A stretch of DNA of 64,000 nucleotides from Isoetes taiwanensis (taxonomy: Eukaryota; Streptophyta; Lycopodiopsida; Isoetales; Isoetaceae), in NCBI GenBank assembly GCA_021234155.1, contig JAJEKV010000032.1, forward strand, positions 8,338,736 to 8,402,735. The letters are read 5' to 3'. Shown piece by piece: positions 1 through 9,865 of the stretch. The notes beneath the pieces are model-generated. The model was not told the DNA's origin and did no database searches. It saw only the letters and a list, made by a program, of their open reading frames with translations. How positions within the stretch are numbered: position 1 is the stretch's first letter; every line of letters begins with the position of its first letter. Made by a program: the position numbers and the translations under genes.

Positions 1-246
1 AATGCATGTATCTCGTTGGATATGTGGATATGGCAAATTCGCACCGAAGTTACCTAAAAAAAAAAAGTACGAAAAAGGGCACAGATGGTTACAATGCGAA
101 ATGCATGTATTCATTGGGTGTGGACATGGCAAATTCGCATCAGAGCCAATGCCTAAAAAGAAAGAAATAAAGTGTTGCATAATAGCCACAAAGACGAAAT
201 GCATGTAACCATTGGTTATGGATATGGCAAATGTGCAATCGTGAAC
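1..246. repeat. 98-99-bp tandem repeat, about 2.5 units
   Basis: Units start with ATGCATGTA at 2, 101 and 199 and share the core ATGGCAAATTCGCA. The array runs off the left edge, so the true copy number is unknown. Because the first spacing is 99 bp, an open frame passes through two units and gives a repeated lysine-rich peptide; I regard this as a by-product, not a gene. Confidence 0.8.
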
Positions 247-391
247 CACGCTCTTGAGATTGTTAATGAAATACGATTTGAATCTACAGCCTGTTCATTA
301 GAAACCTAGAGTCTCAGGCCTCAACCCTAGTGGGTTTCCATGCTGGCATCGGGGTTGGGCCCTTAAGTGATCCCATCAAACCTCTAATGAA

Positions 392-520
392 TTTCGCACC
401 GTAGCTACGGTGCGAAAACAACACTTCCATATTTTATGTTATACATAATTTTCGCTGCCTGCCTACGGTGCGAAAACAACACTTCCTTATTTTATAATAT
501 TCATATTTTCGCATCGTAGC
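392..520. repeat. Perfect 26-bp palindrome with two decayed relatives
   Basis: Bases 392-417 are a perfect inverted repeat centred on GTAGCTAC, with arms reading TTCGCACCGTAG. The right arm followed by AACAACACTTCC recurs at about 460-485, and a left-arm relative (TTCGCATCGTAGCTAC) lies at about 504-519. This is a nested palindromic short repeat. 247-391 holds no gene I can see. Confidence 0.7.
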
Positions 521-1189
521 TACTTTAATTTTTTATGTTACACGGAAAGCAAACCTTTCCAATCAATATACAATAGATCTCCAATTAATCGTCACTTATA
601 TTTATATTACATAGATTCATATACAGATGCAATATCTGAACCGAACCATGTTTTGACTTATCCCGCATTCAAGAGATTCAGCTCCATCATGAAGTCGAGC
701 ACTCCAACCTTCAAGAAATAGACTATCTAAAAACTATCCAATCGAATCGCTTTGAATCGTAAAACATCTTGAATATAAGGCAATGAACAAATCAATTCCT
801 AAATTTGTCTTCACATGCCCGCAGAAAACCCTCCCTTCTCCTTCAATGTCGTAAACATTTCCTCAGGACAACTTACTCGGCTAGTAAGACGTATGGCATC
901 CGTGAGGCCCTGCTGAGATAGCTCTGGACAGTGGGCAATGGAAGCTCAATAAGCTTGGATCTTCGTGGCGAGTATTCATACCTCCAGAACCATATACCCC
1001 TTTTCTGTGAGTTGCACTGGTATGCTACCTTCGAACAACAAGGAGTCCATATCTTGATGAAAGTAATGGAATACACTACTGTGAAGAGACTGTGTTCTAC
1101 ACATCAGATATACACAAAACTGAGAGAATAGGAATGAACTGGATAAGTAACTGAACTAATTTAGATATGGATTGCATAGAAGTACATAC
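521..1189. other. No supported feature
   Basis: AT-rich sequence with only short chance open frames. Minus-strand frames at 873-1076 have a weak exon-like look next to the possible exon at 1190-1456, but I see no domain. Confidence 0.4.
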
Positions 1190-1456
1190 TTACAATTTGC
1201 TTCTAACCGTGGGAAAGTTGTTTTTTTTTTCTTTTGCCATATTTGTTGGAGTGTATACATGACTCACTTGTACAAATATCTCTTTGCTTGATCGAAAACC
1301 GACCACCAAAGCCTTCCAATGTGCAGAAACATCACTTCTCCTGCATCTTTTGACTTGCGATTCACCTTGCATTCCAGGTTGGAGTGTAACAAAGCTCTCG
1401 GTCGACACCACGAAGCTTTCAAAGTCATTTCCGATTGTGATAGAGCGTATAGCCAT
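1190..1456 (-). CDS. Possible exon of an unrecognised protein
   Basis: An 88-codon open frame on the minus strand. It begins with ATG at 1456. About 63 codons in, a good splice donor (ACAA|GTGAGTC, near 1268) would end the exon before a poly-lysine tail that is read from a T-run. The peptide has a fragment of the form SAHWKALVVGF, which recalls the HW-x-A-x-V-x-x-F/I pattern of some BAH-type domains, but this is too short to name. No clear partner exon was found. A chance frame is at least as likely. Confidence 0.18.
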   Translation of the reverse strand: MAIRSITIGNDFESFVVSTESFVTLQPGMQGESQVKRCRRSDVSAHWKALVVGFRSSKEIFVQVSHVYTPTNMAKEKKNNFPTVRSKL

Positions 1457-2002
1457 CTAAAGTCATAGAATTCAAATTAGAATGTGGAGCGGAATCGAAA
1501 TACTAGGAAAGGCTCGGTGATTTTACCTTGATCGAAGCTTTTTTGTGGTCGAAACTCACTGACGCAGGTCGAAGCTATTCCCGAGCAAATCGAAGTTCCC
1601 TCGGCGCGGGCAATCGATCTGCACGCAAACTTTGTTGAAGAAAACACCTGAGCGGGAATTGAGGGCAGGAGCTAACGGTCATAATTGCTACGTGTGTAAT
1701 CTGACACCCGAAGCTAGAGGCACGGATATTACCGAAGCTACGTGCAGTTGACACCTGGAATGGCGAAACCATTGGCCGCGAGCTTTTCGACGTGGCATCG
1801 AGTAAGGGCCCTTAATTGACCTCAAAAAAACTCTAATGAGCCTCCTGACAGCAAAATGCTCATGTTTTCTTTAACATGGCTACACAAGATCACTGAGGTG
1901 TAAAATTTGTACCATTGTTGCTTACATACCTTAGAGCTACTTTCAGAAAAAGCTTTAAATCACTAGTTTGGGTGTCATGCGTGACTGCCATGGTGTGAAA
2001 GT
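1457..2002. other. No supported feature
   Basis: Spacer. A motif of about 35 bp around GGGCCCTTAA...CTCTAATGA at 356-391 recurs in the same orientation at 1806-1840, which may mark ends of an old repeat, but nothing joins them. Confidence 0.35.
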
Positions 2003-2440
2003 ATGCAGAGGCAAATGGAGTCAGTTGAGAGAGCAAATATACAATCAAGAATGCGAGGTAAAGTTCACATGGAGTTGTGCAAATCAGCTGCCTATCTAAT
2101 GAAAAAACGGCAGAAACTCTTGCTTGACACTCATTGCAAATTCCACATTGAGTATAAGCCTGACATCATTTATGCAGTAGGTTTGTTATCTAAGTCCATG
2201 CAGCAACCAAAAGTTACTTATTGGCACCTGCTAAAAGAGTGTTCGGTGCAATTTCGATCTGCACAACCGAGGCTGCATTGAAAGCATTGTGCACTAGCAT
2301 GCAGGTGCTATGGCTGGTCTGTTCTCATAAACATCAGGAGTTCAAAGTCCAACCTGGGGCATTTATGGTCTAATAATAGTGGAGCAAAGAACATGCAACT
2401 GGTGCCAGGTGGCATCCACTTAGCTAACACAAGGAGTCAT
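2003..2440 (+). pseudogene. Ty1/copia pol remnant (RT end to RNase H)
   Basis: The plus frame contains KPDIIYAVGLLSKSMQQP, which matches the copia reverse-transcriptase C-terminal signature (xPDIxYAVxxLSRxMxxP). Past the stop at 2279-2281, other frames read ALCTSMQVLWL, LWSNNSGAKNM and HLANTRSHQSMK, in the order of the copia RNase H blocks (EAEYxAL...WL, DNxxA, NPxxHxRTKHI). No LTR, integrase or catalytic DD remains. It is a short, frameshifted relic, probably from an element unlike the one at 44930. Confidence 0.5.
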
Positions 2441-2471
2441 CAGTCCATGAAAGGATGTTAAAATATCAGAC

Positions 2472-2732
2472 ATGAATAAAGCAATAAACATAATTTTGTC
2501 AAATTTAAGAATGCCAGGCTCTCCAGCTGAAGATTTTGCAATAGGGAAGCTGGTAATGTTTACAGAAGGATCTGATACAAAATCCAAGGATTTACTTATG
2601 AGTGCACATGCATTGCTTAACAAGGATACTGAAGTTGGAAGGGGAGGATTTGGAATTGTGTATAAGGCTCTGCTGCCTGATGGAGAAGTATTTGCAGTGA
2701 AAAAGCAAAATGAAGCAAACCATAGAAACTAA
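2472..2732 (+). pseudogene. LRR receptor-like kinase fragment (kinase N-lobe)
   Basis: The 86-codon frame ends in a kinase N-lobe: a glycine-rich loop GRGGFGIVYKA at about residues 56-66, then LPDGEVFAVKK carrying the beta-3 lysine. The preceding LVMFTEGSD...DLLMSAHALLNKDTEVG resembles the juxtamembrane/N-lobe start of plant LRR kinases of the PXC2/IRK type. The fragment stops just after the VxK lysine; there is no HRD, DFG, LRR or membrane segment. It is a gene piece moved or left among repeats and cannot be an active kinase. Family assignment is by motif memory only. Confidence 0.7.
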
Positions 2733-2774
2733 TTATGGAGGTGTAAAGAAGACGATAGAAACTCTGCTTCCTTT

Positions 2775-3012
2775 GCTCTAGAAGAATGGGGCAACTAGAA
2801 GAATTGAAGAAGAATCGAAGCAAACGAGGGAAGATTGAGCAAAAAAAAAAAAACCTCTGTTGAGCTTGCCGAGCTAGAGACTTCAAAAAGAATATGATCC
2901 TACATTCCTGCAAACAAAGATTCCTAAAGACTCTTGCTCGAGAAGAATGGAAGCAAATGAGAATCAGAATGGAAGATTGAGAAAAAAAAATTACCTCTGT
3001 TGAGCTTGCCCG
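2775..3012. repeat. Direct duplication of about 75-90 bp
   Basis: The stretch starting AGAAGAATGG and ending TACCTCTGTTGAGCTTGCC-like sequence occurs at about 2781-2872 and again at about 2940-3012, offset near 145-160 bp, with an A-run of different length in each copy. Confidence 0.6.
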
Positions 3013-3059
3013 CTGTTGCCGGCGGGAAACTGAGCTGTGCGATGAGTTACATGATTTTT

Positions 3060-3415
3060 GGGGTCTATTCGGCTTGCAGATTCATCAAAAAGGAGTATTC
3101 GACCTGCAGTTCAATCCTCAGGCGTATTCGACTTGCAGATTTCAGAGATAGAATTGGTAAGCCGAATACTCCCTTGCCGGAATCGTTTTGAAAAACAGAA
3201 ATCGGAACACAGAACACGAAACAGAACTTGCATGCAGTATTCGACTTGGAGTTTCGCCAGCAGTATTTGACTTGAAATTTCGCTTGGACGTATTCGGCTC
3301 ACGGTTTAGACCAGGTTGAAATGGCAGGTCGAATACCCCTTATGCCGCTTTTTTTCGCCGGCAACAAAACAGAAGATGCAGGCCGAATACCACGCTAGGG
3401 TATTCGGCTCAAAGT
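3060..3415. repeat. Cluster of ten GTATTCGRCTTGCAG-like motifs on both strands
   Basis: Forward copies of the motif are seen near 3066, 3095, 3124, 3237, 3263, 3289 and 3399, and reverse copies (e.g. AGGTCGAATACCCC, AAGCCGAATACTCC) near 3161, 3326 and 3381. Spacing is irregular (about 10-115 bp). Forward and reverse copies can pair, so an RNA of this stretch could fold. No coding signal explains it. Confidence 0.7.
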
Positions 3416-3546
3416 TTACTGGAATCGAGGCCCAAATGTGGTGCCAATATTTCCTTCGCTAAATTTTAGCACCATGTTGTGATTGTCGGACTTATCTTAT
3501 AAAAGTCTGTACATGTTTTTATGCTAAAAACTTTTGGGGGGGGCAG

Positions 3547-3568
3547 TGTTAACCACTAGTGGTTAACA
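3547..3568. repeat. Perfect 22-bp palindrome
   Basis: The core GTTAACCACTAGTGGTTAAC is self-complementary and one more T/A pair extends it on each side. It follows a G-run and could be the tip of an old foldback or a protein-binding site; nothing nearby decides. Confidence 0.7.
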
Positions 3569-4189
3569 TTGTGCACATGCTAGGTGTCAGTGGTGGCAGA
3601 CGACACTTGGCATGTTTAGGTTAACTTAAGTGTATGGCTTAGATTTAGCTAGATGTAGGGCTCAGATCTGTGGTCTACACTATATTAGACCGGAGCCTCT
3701 TCAGATGTACTTAGGTTTTATCTCAAGTTTGGAGAGCCTCATTTGGCCACGTTCCCTTCACTCTTTGTACATATTTGTTTTTTCTTGTTCTTATTTTGTG
3801 ATCATGAGCATGGCAGCTTTGTAACATCCGGCAGTCATAGACTGCTGCTGCAAGGCGTGTGCCAAGAACTTACAATGAACACCAAATCTACCATAAAATT
3901 TGAGGCAGACTCACAAGATTCACGAGTCTGCACCTACCCGACTGCAATTAATGAGGGGAGGGTTCATCAAACAAATCCTCACAGGAGGATTCACATTGAA
4001 TCCTCCCAGGCATGCAAAGTCAATAAAATAAATGCGGGAGATTTGCCACATGATTTTCCTTTGGGCAAATCCTCCTCATTAGACAGATGGAGGCCATATC
4101 AATAAGAGGATTCCCTTCACTACCACCCCAATTCTGGAACAACACTTAAAAACAACAGTAAAAGAAAAACCACATGTTGTTGTTCAAAA
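3569..4189. other. No supported feature
   Basis: Contains an open frame at 3743-4105, but it shows no domain, no splice context and no compositional bias, so I do not call it a gene. Confidence 0.4.
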
Positions 4190-5397
4190 AACTCTACATG
4201 TGGTTATGTGGAGGTGTGGTTTATTAAGAAGACGATGTAGGTTTTTTTTAAGGAGCTATAGCTTTTTTTTTTTAAGGTGTGGTTTTTTTTTTAGGTATGG
4301 TTTCATTTTGCGGAAGTGTAGTTTTTTTTTTAAAGATGAGTTGTTTTTAAGAGGATGTTGTTTTCTGAGGTGTGGTTTATAATAAGGTGTTGTTTTTAAG
4401 TAGCTATTTTTTAAGGAAATATGGTTTTTTAAGGTGTCGTTTATAAGTAGGTGTAGTTTTTAAGTAGCTGTTTTCTAAGGAAGTATAGTTTTCTGAAGTG
4501 GTATGATTTTTTAAGTCTAGGTGTTGTTTTTTGAGGTGTGGTTTATAAGTGAGTGTAGTTTTTAAGCAGTTGTTTTGGAAAGAAGTATGGGTTTTTGAGG
4601 TGTGGTTTATAAGTGGGTGTAGTTCTTAAGTGGTTGTTTTCTAATGAAGTATGGTTTTCTGAAGTGGTGTAGTTTATAACTAGGTGTAGTTTTTAAGAAG
4701 CTATTTCTAAGGAAGTATGGTTTTTTGGAGGTGTAGTTTTTAAGTAGCTATTTTTTAAGGAAATATGGTTTTTTAAGGTGTCGTTTATAAGTAGGTGTAG
4801 TTTTTAAGTAGCTGTTTTCTAAGGAAGTATAGTATTCTGAAGTGGTATGATTTTTTAAGTCTAGGTGTTGTTTTTTGAGGTGTAGTTTATAAGTGAGTGT
4901 AGTTTTGAAGCAGCTATTTTGGAAAGAAGTATGGGTTTTTGAGGTGTGGTTTATAAGTTGGTGTAGTTCTTAAGTGGTTGTTTTCTAATGAAGTATGGTT
5001 TTCTGAAGTGGTGTAGTTTATAACTAGGTGTAGTTTTTAAGAAGCTATTTTTAAGGAAGTATGGTTTTTTGGAGGTGTGATTTATATAATTAGGTGTAGC
5101 TGTTTTTTTAGGGAAGTATGGTTTTTTGAAGTGTAGTTTATAAGTAGATGTAGTTTCTAAGTGGCTATATTTTAAGGAAGTATGGTTTTCTAAAGTGGTG
5201 TGGTTTACGACTAGACATTGTTTTCAAGTCTATTTCTTAAGTAAGTATAGTTTTTTTTGAGTTGTAATTTATAACTATGTGTAGTTTCTAGTAACTATTT
5301 TTGATTAAAAAAGTATGGTTTTTTCTTAAGTAAGTATAGTTTTTTTTGAGTTGTAATTTATAACTATGTGTAGTTTCTAGTAACTATTTTTGATTAG
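4190..5397. repeat. T-rich minisatellite with 344-bp higher-order unit
   Basis: Built from degenerate 60-80-bp subunits around GGTGTGGTTTATAAGTAGG, TGTAGTTTTTAAGTAGCT and AAGGAAGTATGGTTTT. A higher-order unit starts at 4401 (TAGCTATTTTTTAAGG) and repeats almost unchanged at 4745, a period of 344 bp. Near the end an 89-bp offset duplication starts at 5236 and 5325. The same array type reappears at 15968-16330, beyond the LINE insertions. Confidence 0.85.
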
Positions 5398-5419
5398 CAA
5401 ACAATCAGATCAAATTTGA

Positions 5420-5761
5420 ATGGAGTGCAAAATTTTTGCAATTATTCAAGATAATTCTCGACTCACTTGTGGATTTTTGAAGGGAGAAAGCTCGGTTCTT
5501 TGGAACAAACTGATAATTGAGCAGATCTTTTCTGAATACCTCTTCCAAAAAGAATACACCTTTGTACCCAGCTGTGAAGAATTCGAAGTTGAAATCACAC
5601 AAGCTTGGCTTGAAGAATTTCTTGGCAAAAGAAACATTGCTGCTACAGGGATCTTTAAGGTTTTCAATCGAGAATTCAACAACAGGATTACTATCAAACT
5701 TTTCAGTGATCCTTTTCCAGGTGAATTAGAAGAGGCAGATCTTCAAATTGACTTTCAATAG
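5420..5761 (+). CDS. Unidentified 113-aa open frame at LINE 5' side
   Basis: The frame runs from ATG at 5420 to TAG at 5759-5761 and encodes a protein rich in Phe and Glu with the segment QAWLEEFLGKRN. I recognise no domain. It starts 23 bp after the minisatellite ends and lies upstream of the LINE's leader-like pyrimidine-rich stretch, so it may be an upstream ORF of the element or part of an older insertion. It could also be chance. Confidence 0.25.
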   Translation: MECKIFAIIQDNSRLTCGFLKGESSVLWNKLIIEQIFSEYLFQKEYTFVPSCEEFEVEITQAWLEEFLGKRNIAATGIFKVFNREFNNRITIKLFSDPFPGELEEADLQIDFQ

Positions 5762-6103
5762 ATCGAAATTCTTCTAAATTGAATGCATTTCATGGTATTA
5801 ATTTGGATTCCGACCTGCATAGTAGCATTTTAATTAAATTGCCAAATTCGCTCCTCTTACCTTCTCTTCTGTCCATGTCTCAACACTACTCTGTTGTTTT
5901 CCCCTCGACTTCGCTTCAAATTTGTTACCAAAATGTTGCCAAAACCAAAACCCTAAACACAGATTTCTTAGTCTTTTTGCACAATTTCTGCGTCTCCCTC
6001 CATCCAAAAGGCGATCTTCTCTTAAGTTAAGTTCGATATACAAAACCCCTGGCTTTCATTAAGTTTGGTGATTTCTCCTCACCCAAATTTGTTTCTTAAA
6101 GAA

Positions 6104-7065
6104 ATGCATCATATGACCCGAGATGTGCCTAATGGGATAACCTTTCAAAAGATCCCCGGTCTTCATGGAGAACCTATCCTCAATGCCAATGGAGTACCTA
6201 TTCCCTATGGTAATATCCGGCCAATCCAAGAAAGAGTTTCTGATCGACAATTGGCAAAAAATTTGGATCATCTTCAATATCAAACTCGTCCAGACCTCCA
6301 GCTTTTCAAAGGTATTCACCTTAATCATTCCATTATAGCAGAGAAAAGCAAAACTTTATCAGCTTCTGCTGTCATTGTCTCTATTGATAAAGTTGGGGTC
6401 AAAATTGATAGACTTTGGGATCACCTAACAAATCCATTGTCATAAATTCTGTTTACTGGCTGAGATACCCTTATATCTTAGTTGAGTGTGGTAATTCCAG
6501 GTCTGCTAACTTTCTGCTTAAGTTAGGGAGATCGACCTTTGACACCTTCCAGCTATCTTTTCTCAAATGGTACCCTAATCTTCCCATTGCAGAATATGAT
6601 AAATATTTCATTGCCTCAGTCTCCATGATGGATCTTAGCCCAATTTATTGGGATGAAGATTGCTTTTCTGCAATCTTTAACTCCGTTGGAAAATACATTT
6701 GCACAGATTATTGCCCTTACAAACCTCCCAAATGCTATGTCCAGCTAAATATCTCCAAGCATGTTCCAACATCCGTGCCTATCCTTGATTTCTATGGCAA
6801 TCTAATTAAAGTGCAACTAAGTTGGATAGGTTTACCAATTTACTGTCATGAATGTAACTGTAGACATTTCTCTGGTACTATCTGCCAGAAAAATGTTAGA
6901 AATGGCCTTAAAAATACATTTGAAGGTGAAGATGCAGGCATGGACTCCAGGATATCTCCAAAATTGGACCATAATCTTCAATTCAACTATAAAGGGACTA
7001 GTCTTCCTCTGGAACAGTCCAATTTACATAATGGCCATTCTATAGTCAGAGATCAATTGGTTTGA
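6104..7065 (+). pseudogene. LINE ORF1 (DUF4283-like, zinc knuckle)
   Basis: Two overlapping plus frames make one ORF1 with a frameshift near 6430. The first begins at 6104 (MHHMTRDVPNG). The second (6415-7065) has the DUF4283-type pattern of an aromatic-rich block (FLKWYPNLP) followed by SPIYWDEDCFSAIFNSVGK. It then reads SWIGLPIYCHECNCRHF and a terminal Cys, a CCHC-like knuckle (C-x2-C-x3-H-x5-C). In plant LINEs this protein binds element RNA in the RNP. The same layout is seen in the second LINE at 13126-14154, whose knuckle is CGICGIRLHGGGIC. Confidence 0.7.
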
Positions 7066-7203
7066 CAACAGCTCCTCTCTGGAAATACAAGTCACAAGTC
7101 ATTTGAAAAGTTTAGCTTAACGATAGAAGCTTTCGTCTGGTCTGTTCAAGTCACAGAATCTAAACGTTGAGCTGTACTTCCATTATAGCAGAGAGGAGCA
7201 GAA
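7066..7203. other. Deletion scar with rearranged filler DNA
   Basis: ORF1 stops and the RT resumes at its GCPL block 140 bp later; the whole endonuclease and RT N-terminus are absent. The filler contains GCTCCTCTCTG and TACAAGTCACAA at 7071-7098, and the reverse complement of each at about 7188-7217, but in the same left-right order, so this is not a simple hairpin. A segment near 7177-7197 (TTCCATTATAGCAGAGAGGA) also copies 6330-6350. This is typical of templated end-joining repair. Confidence 0.6.
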
Positions 7204-8890
7204 TTTTGTGACTTGTACTTTCTTCCCTCTACAAAAAGGGGCAGACAAGGCTGTCCCTTAGCTCCTTATCTTTTTATCATTGCTGCTGACCAATTGACTA
7301 GAGCCATAATGTATCATCAAAATATGGGAAATATAAAAGGTCTAGTCATGCCAAACTCTTTAAATCAGCTGACTCTGCTACAATATGCAGATGACTCCTT
7401 TTCATTTCTGCAAAATGATGTTAATAACATTGAATTCTTCTTGGGAGTCATTCAAAATTTCAGTCAGGCCTCTGGTATTCAATTAAATTCTCAGAAATCA
7501 GTAATTATTGGTGCCTCAAATTACTCTGATATTGCTGGGATTAAGTGTGTTGCAGCTAATCAAGCCACTAAGTTACTAGGCATGCCTTTAGGTCTAGATA
7601 TTAACATCAAGACTCTTTGGAGCCCTATTGTCGATAAAATCAAAAAGGAAATCAATAATTATGGCGCTTGCCTCTCTCTAGTCAAGGCAAACCATTATTG
7701 CAAATTCTGTCATTGCCAGTTCACATGTCTATTTTTCTTCAGCTCTCATTGCACCCAAATGCATCTATCAGCAGCTAGAGAGGATCATTAGGAACTTTAT
7801 CTGGGGAAAAAAGCATCTTGTTAACTGGAACTATGTCACTAAGAAGAAATCTGCTGGTGGCCTTGGATGTAAAAACCTTAGGCTCCAAGCTTATGCCCTA
7901 GGTGGAAAGTATATATGGAAAGCACTCTTTCAAAGAAGAAATGCAGCTACTGAATTTCTTCACTACTGGATTTCAAAGAGTGTTATTAGAGGACATTCTG
8001 CATTTGATCATCAGCTTCCTCACTCAGTTTTTAGTGATATCAAGCCTGCTGCAAACACCTCACCTCTGATGAGAAATTTATTGGTGGCCTGGAATTATGT
8101 ATCTAAAGCTTTTTCCTATTTTAATATTGATCAGGCTCATCATGACATGAGTATCTTCTGGAATTCAAACCTATCAAAAAGAGACAACATCCCTTTGGCC
8201 ATTATTCATCCAAAGATATATAGGAAATGGTTGCATAACAATGTTTGTAATCTAGGTGACCTCTGGACGAATGGTAGCTGGATCTCTTGGACTAGACTTA
8301 AGGCCAAGATCAGGGGAACTAGCTCTGTTAGGCTGCTTTATAAACACATTATCAGGATTGTAGCAAATACAAATATAGATGCTAATCCTATTCCAGCAAA
8401 TGATTGGCTTTTGAACAACAAAAACTTTTATAAAGTATCTACTGTCTATGCCTATTTAACTACTTCCAATCTGCCATCCAAAGCAGCTAATTACTGGCAT
8501 ATCAATGAGCAAGTTGAAAAAGGTCTTTTTAAAAATATTTGGAATTCTTATTGTGCCCCAAAAATCTCTTATTTCAGCTGGCTTATTGCAAATAAAAGTG
8601 TCCCTAACCTCCATGATATTTGTAAGCATCAGAGTCATCAAAATATTCAGTCAGGAGCTGGTACTCAACAAATGCTTTCCCCCTCATGCCCTTTGGGTTG
8701 TCACTCTGTGGAATCTATAGAACATATTTTCAGCTGTCCTAAACTAAATAGCTTATGGTCCTGGTTTGAGGTGAATTTGCTTCAATTCTCGACTTCTTGA
8801 TGAACAATAATGCTTTCAAGAATACTATTTGCTTTATCTTTTTATGGAATATTTGGAAACATAGGAACAGCTGTTTATATGGAGGGCACA
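7204..8890 (+). pseudogene. LINE ORF2: reverse transcriptase C-half and zf-RVT domain
   Basis: Frame 1 (7204-7690) carries RGRQGCPLAPYLF and the catalytic block LLQYADDSFSF, followed by GIQLNSQKS and LLGMPLG (RT palm to thumb). A frameshift near 7688 moves the reading to another frame (7691-8800), which includes ERIIRNFIWG and KKKSAGGLG. It ends in a zf-RVT-type C-terminus (FSWLIANKSVP ... CPLGCHSVESIEHIFSC). A second frameshift at about 8800 gives the terminal LWNIWKHRN signature. The catalytic YADD is kept, but the missing N-half and frameshifts make the protein non-functional. Confidence 0.85.
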
Positions 8891-9029
8891 ATTTATCTGC
8901 AGGTTATTTATGACTTAGAGCTAACTGCAACAGCACAAAAAAATAAATATGTTGATGCTCATTATGATCAGCTTTGGAATACTATTGGGCATTTTGTTGG
9001 ATCTTATAATATATTTAAATTGAATTGTC

Positions 9030-9548
9030 ATGGAGATAATACTAATGCTGATTCTGTTTCTCCTAGAATATCTTTGGAACTGCAAGTATAAGCTCGATCT
9101 ACAATTTGATGAAGCTGAAGCATCAAAATATATTGGTCATCCTCTGTCAGAACAGCAAGAGATACAGACTCAGGTGCAAACTCAGATGGATTACAGTTTC
9201 TGGACAGGACATGTTAGAGGGAAGTTATATGAAAAAATAAATGAGATCCCCATAAGAGAAATTGAGTGGGCTAAGGAATTCAGCAGGGAGACTCATTTAA
9301 TGTGTGTGCTCTGGTGGTTCATGCATGCCAATAGCATGGACATGACAGATAGACAATTCGAATTTTACAGAGAGTGCTACTATTACCATAGGGGCAGAGC
9401 AGATTGTTATGGTACTCTCATCCACTTATATTCCACTTGTAACTCAAACAGGCTGATTGAGATTGTAGATTGGGGGAAGAACTTCATACCAATTCTCCAT
9501 CCACATTTCCGAGACCACTTCCACTTTCTTGACACCTATAATTTCTGA
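9030..9548 (+). CDS. Unrecognised 172-aa open frame downstream of LINE RT
   Basis: A long frame for this AT-rich region, rich in Trp, Tyr, His and Cys (segments WAKEFSRETHLMCVLWWF, FYRECYYYHRGRADCY and HPHFRDHFHFLDTY). It starts 140 bp after the LINE tail signature and ends before the element's AT-rich 3' region. I recognise no RNase H or other known tail domain. It may be an extra domain or ORF of this LINE lineage, or a captured host exon. The ATG at 9030 is arbitrary; sequence after residue about 22 looks more protein-like. Confidence 0.35.
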   Translation: MEIILMLILFLLEYLWNCKYKLDLQFDEAEASKYIGHPLSEQQEIQTQVQTQMDYSFWTGHVRGKLYEKINEIPIREIEWAKEFSRETHLMCVLWWFMHANSMDMTDRQFEFYRECYYYHRGRADCYGTLIHLYSTCNSNRLIEIVDWGKNFIPILHPHFRDHFHFLDTYNF

Positions 9549-9865
9549 TATCTGCCTCAATTTTATATACTACTGTTTTGCAGATTGTTGGCTTAAGAAA
9601 TCTACACGAAATGTAGTGGGCTTCATCAGCAAATGCTTCGATATTTTGTTTTTACTGGAAAGGATGCTGCCATCAACAGCAACATTCTCCTTAGGATGAG
9701 AATTGCTATGTTCTCAATCATATTAACTGATCTATATATTGCTGCTATTTTATATTTGGGACTTTCTAAGTCCAAAAACTTTTTCTACAGGATTGCTGAC
9801 TATTTTGTCATGCAATTATCTATTTCTGTACTTATTCTCTATAATTAATGATTAAAAAGCTTCAC

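Larger units (their letters stand above)
5398..9865 (+). mobile_element. Decayed LINE retrotransposon with internal deletion
   Basis: Order on the plus strand: unidentified frame (5420-5761), leader-like pyrimidine-rich stretch (about 5850-6060), ORF1 (6104-7065), an abrupt scar (7066-7203), the RT from its GCPL block to the C-terminal WxIWKxRN tail (7204-8890), an unexplained frame (9030-9548) and an AT-rich 3' region. The endonuclease and the first half of the RT are missing. Three or more frameshifts are present. The left edge abuts the minisatellite; the right edge near 9865 abuts an LTR-like repeat. Exact ends and a target duplication were not found. Confidence 0.8.

Noticed and set aside
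2-208. 68-codon frame with a repeated lysine-rich peptide
   Set aside because: It is the translation of a 99-bp tandem repeat. The third unit is 98 bp and breaks the pattern.
356-1840. Two GGGCCCTTAA...CTCTAATGA words as ends of one element
   Set aside because: They are in the same orientation, only about 35 bp long and diverged, with no target duplication or coding content between them.
4200-4382. 60-codon Phe/Leu/Arg frame
   Set aside because: Pure minisatellite sequence; the periodic T-runs cause the Phe-rich peptide.
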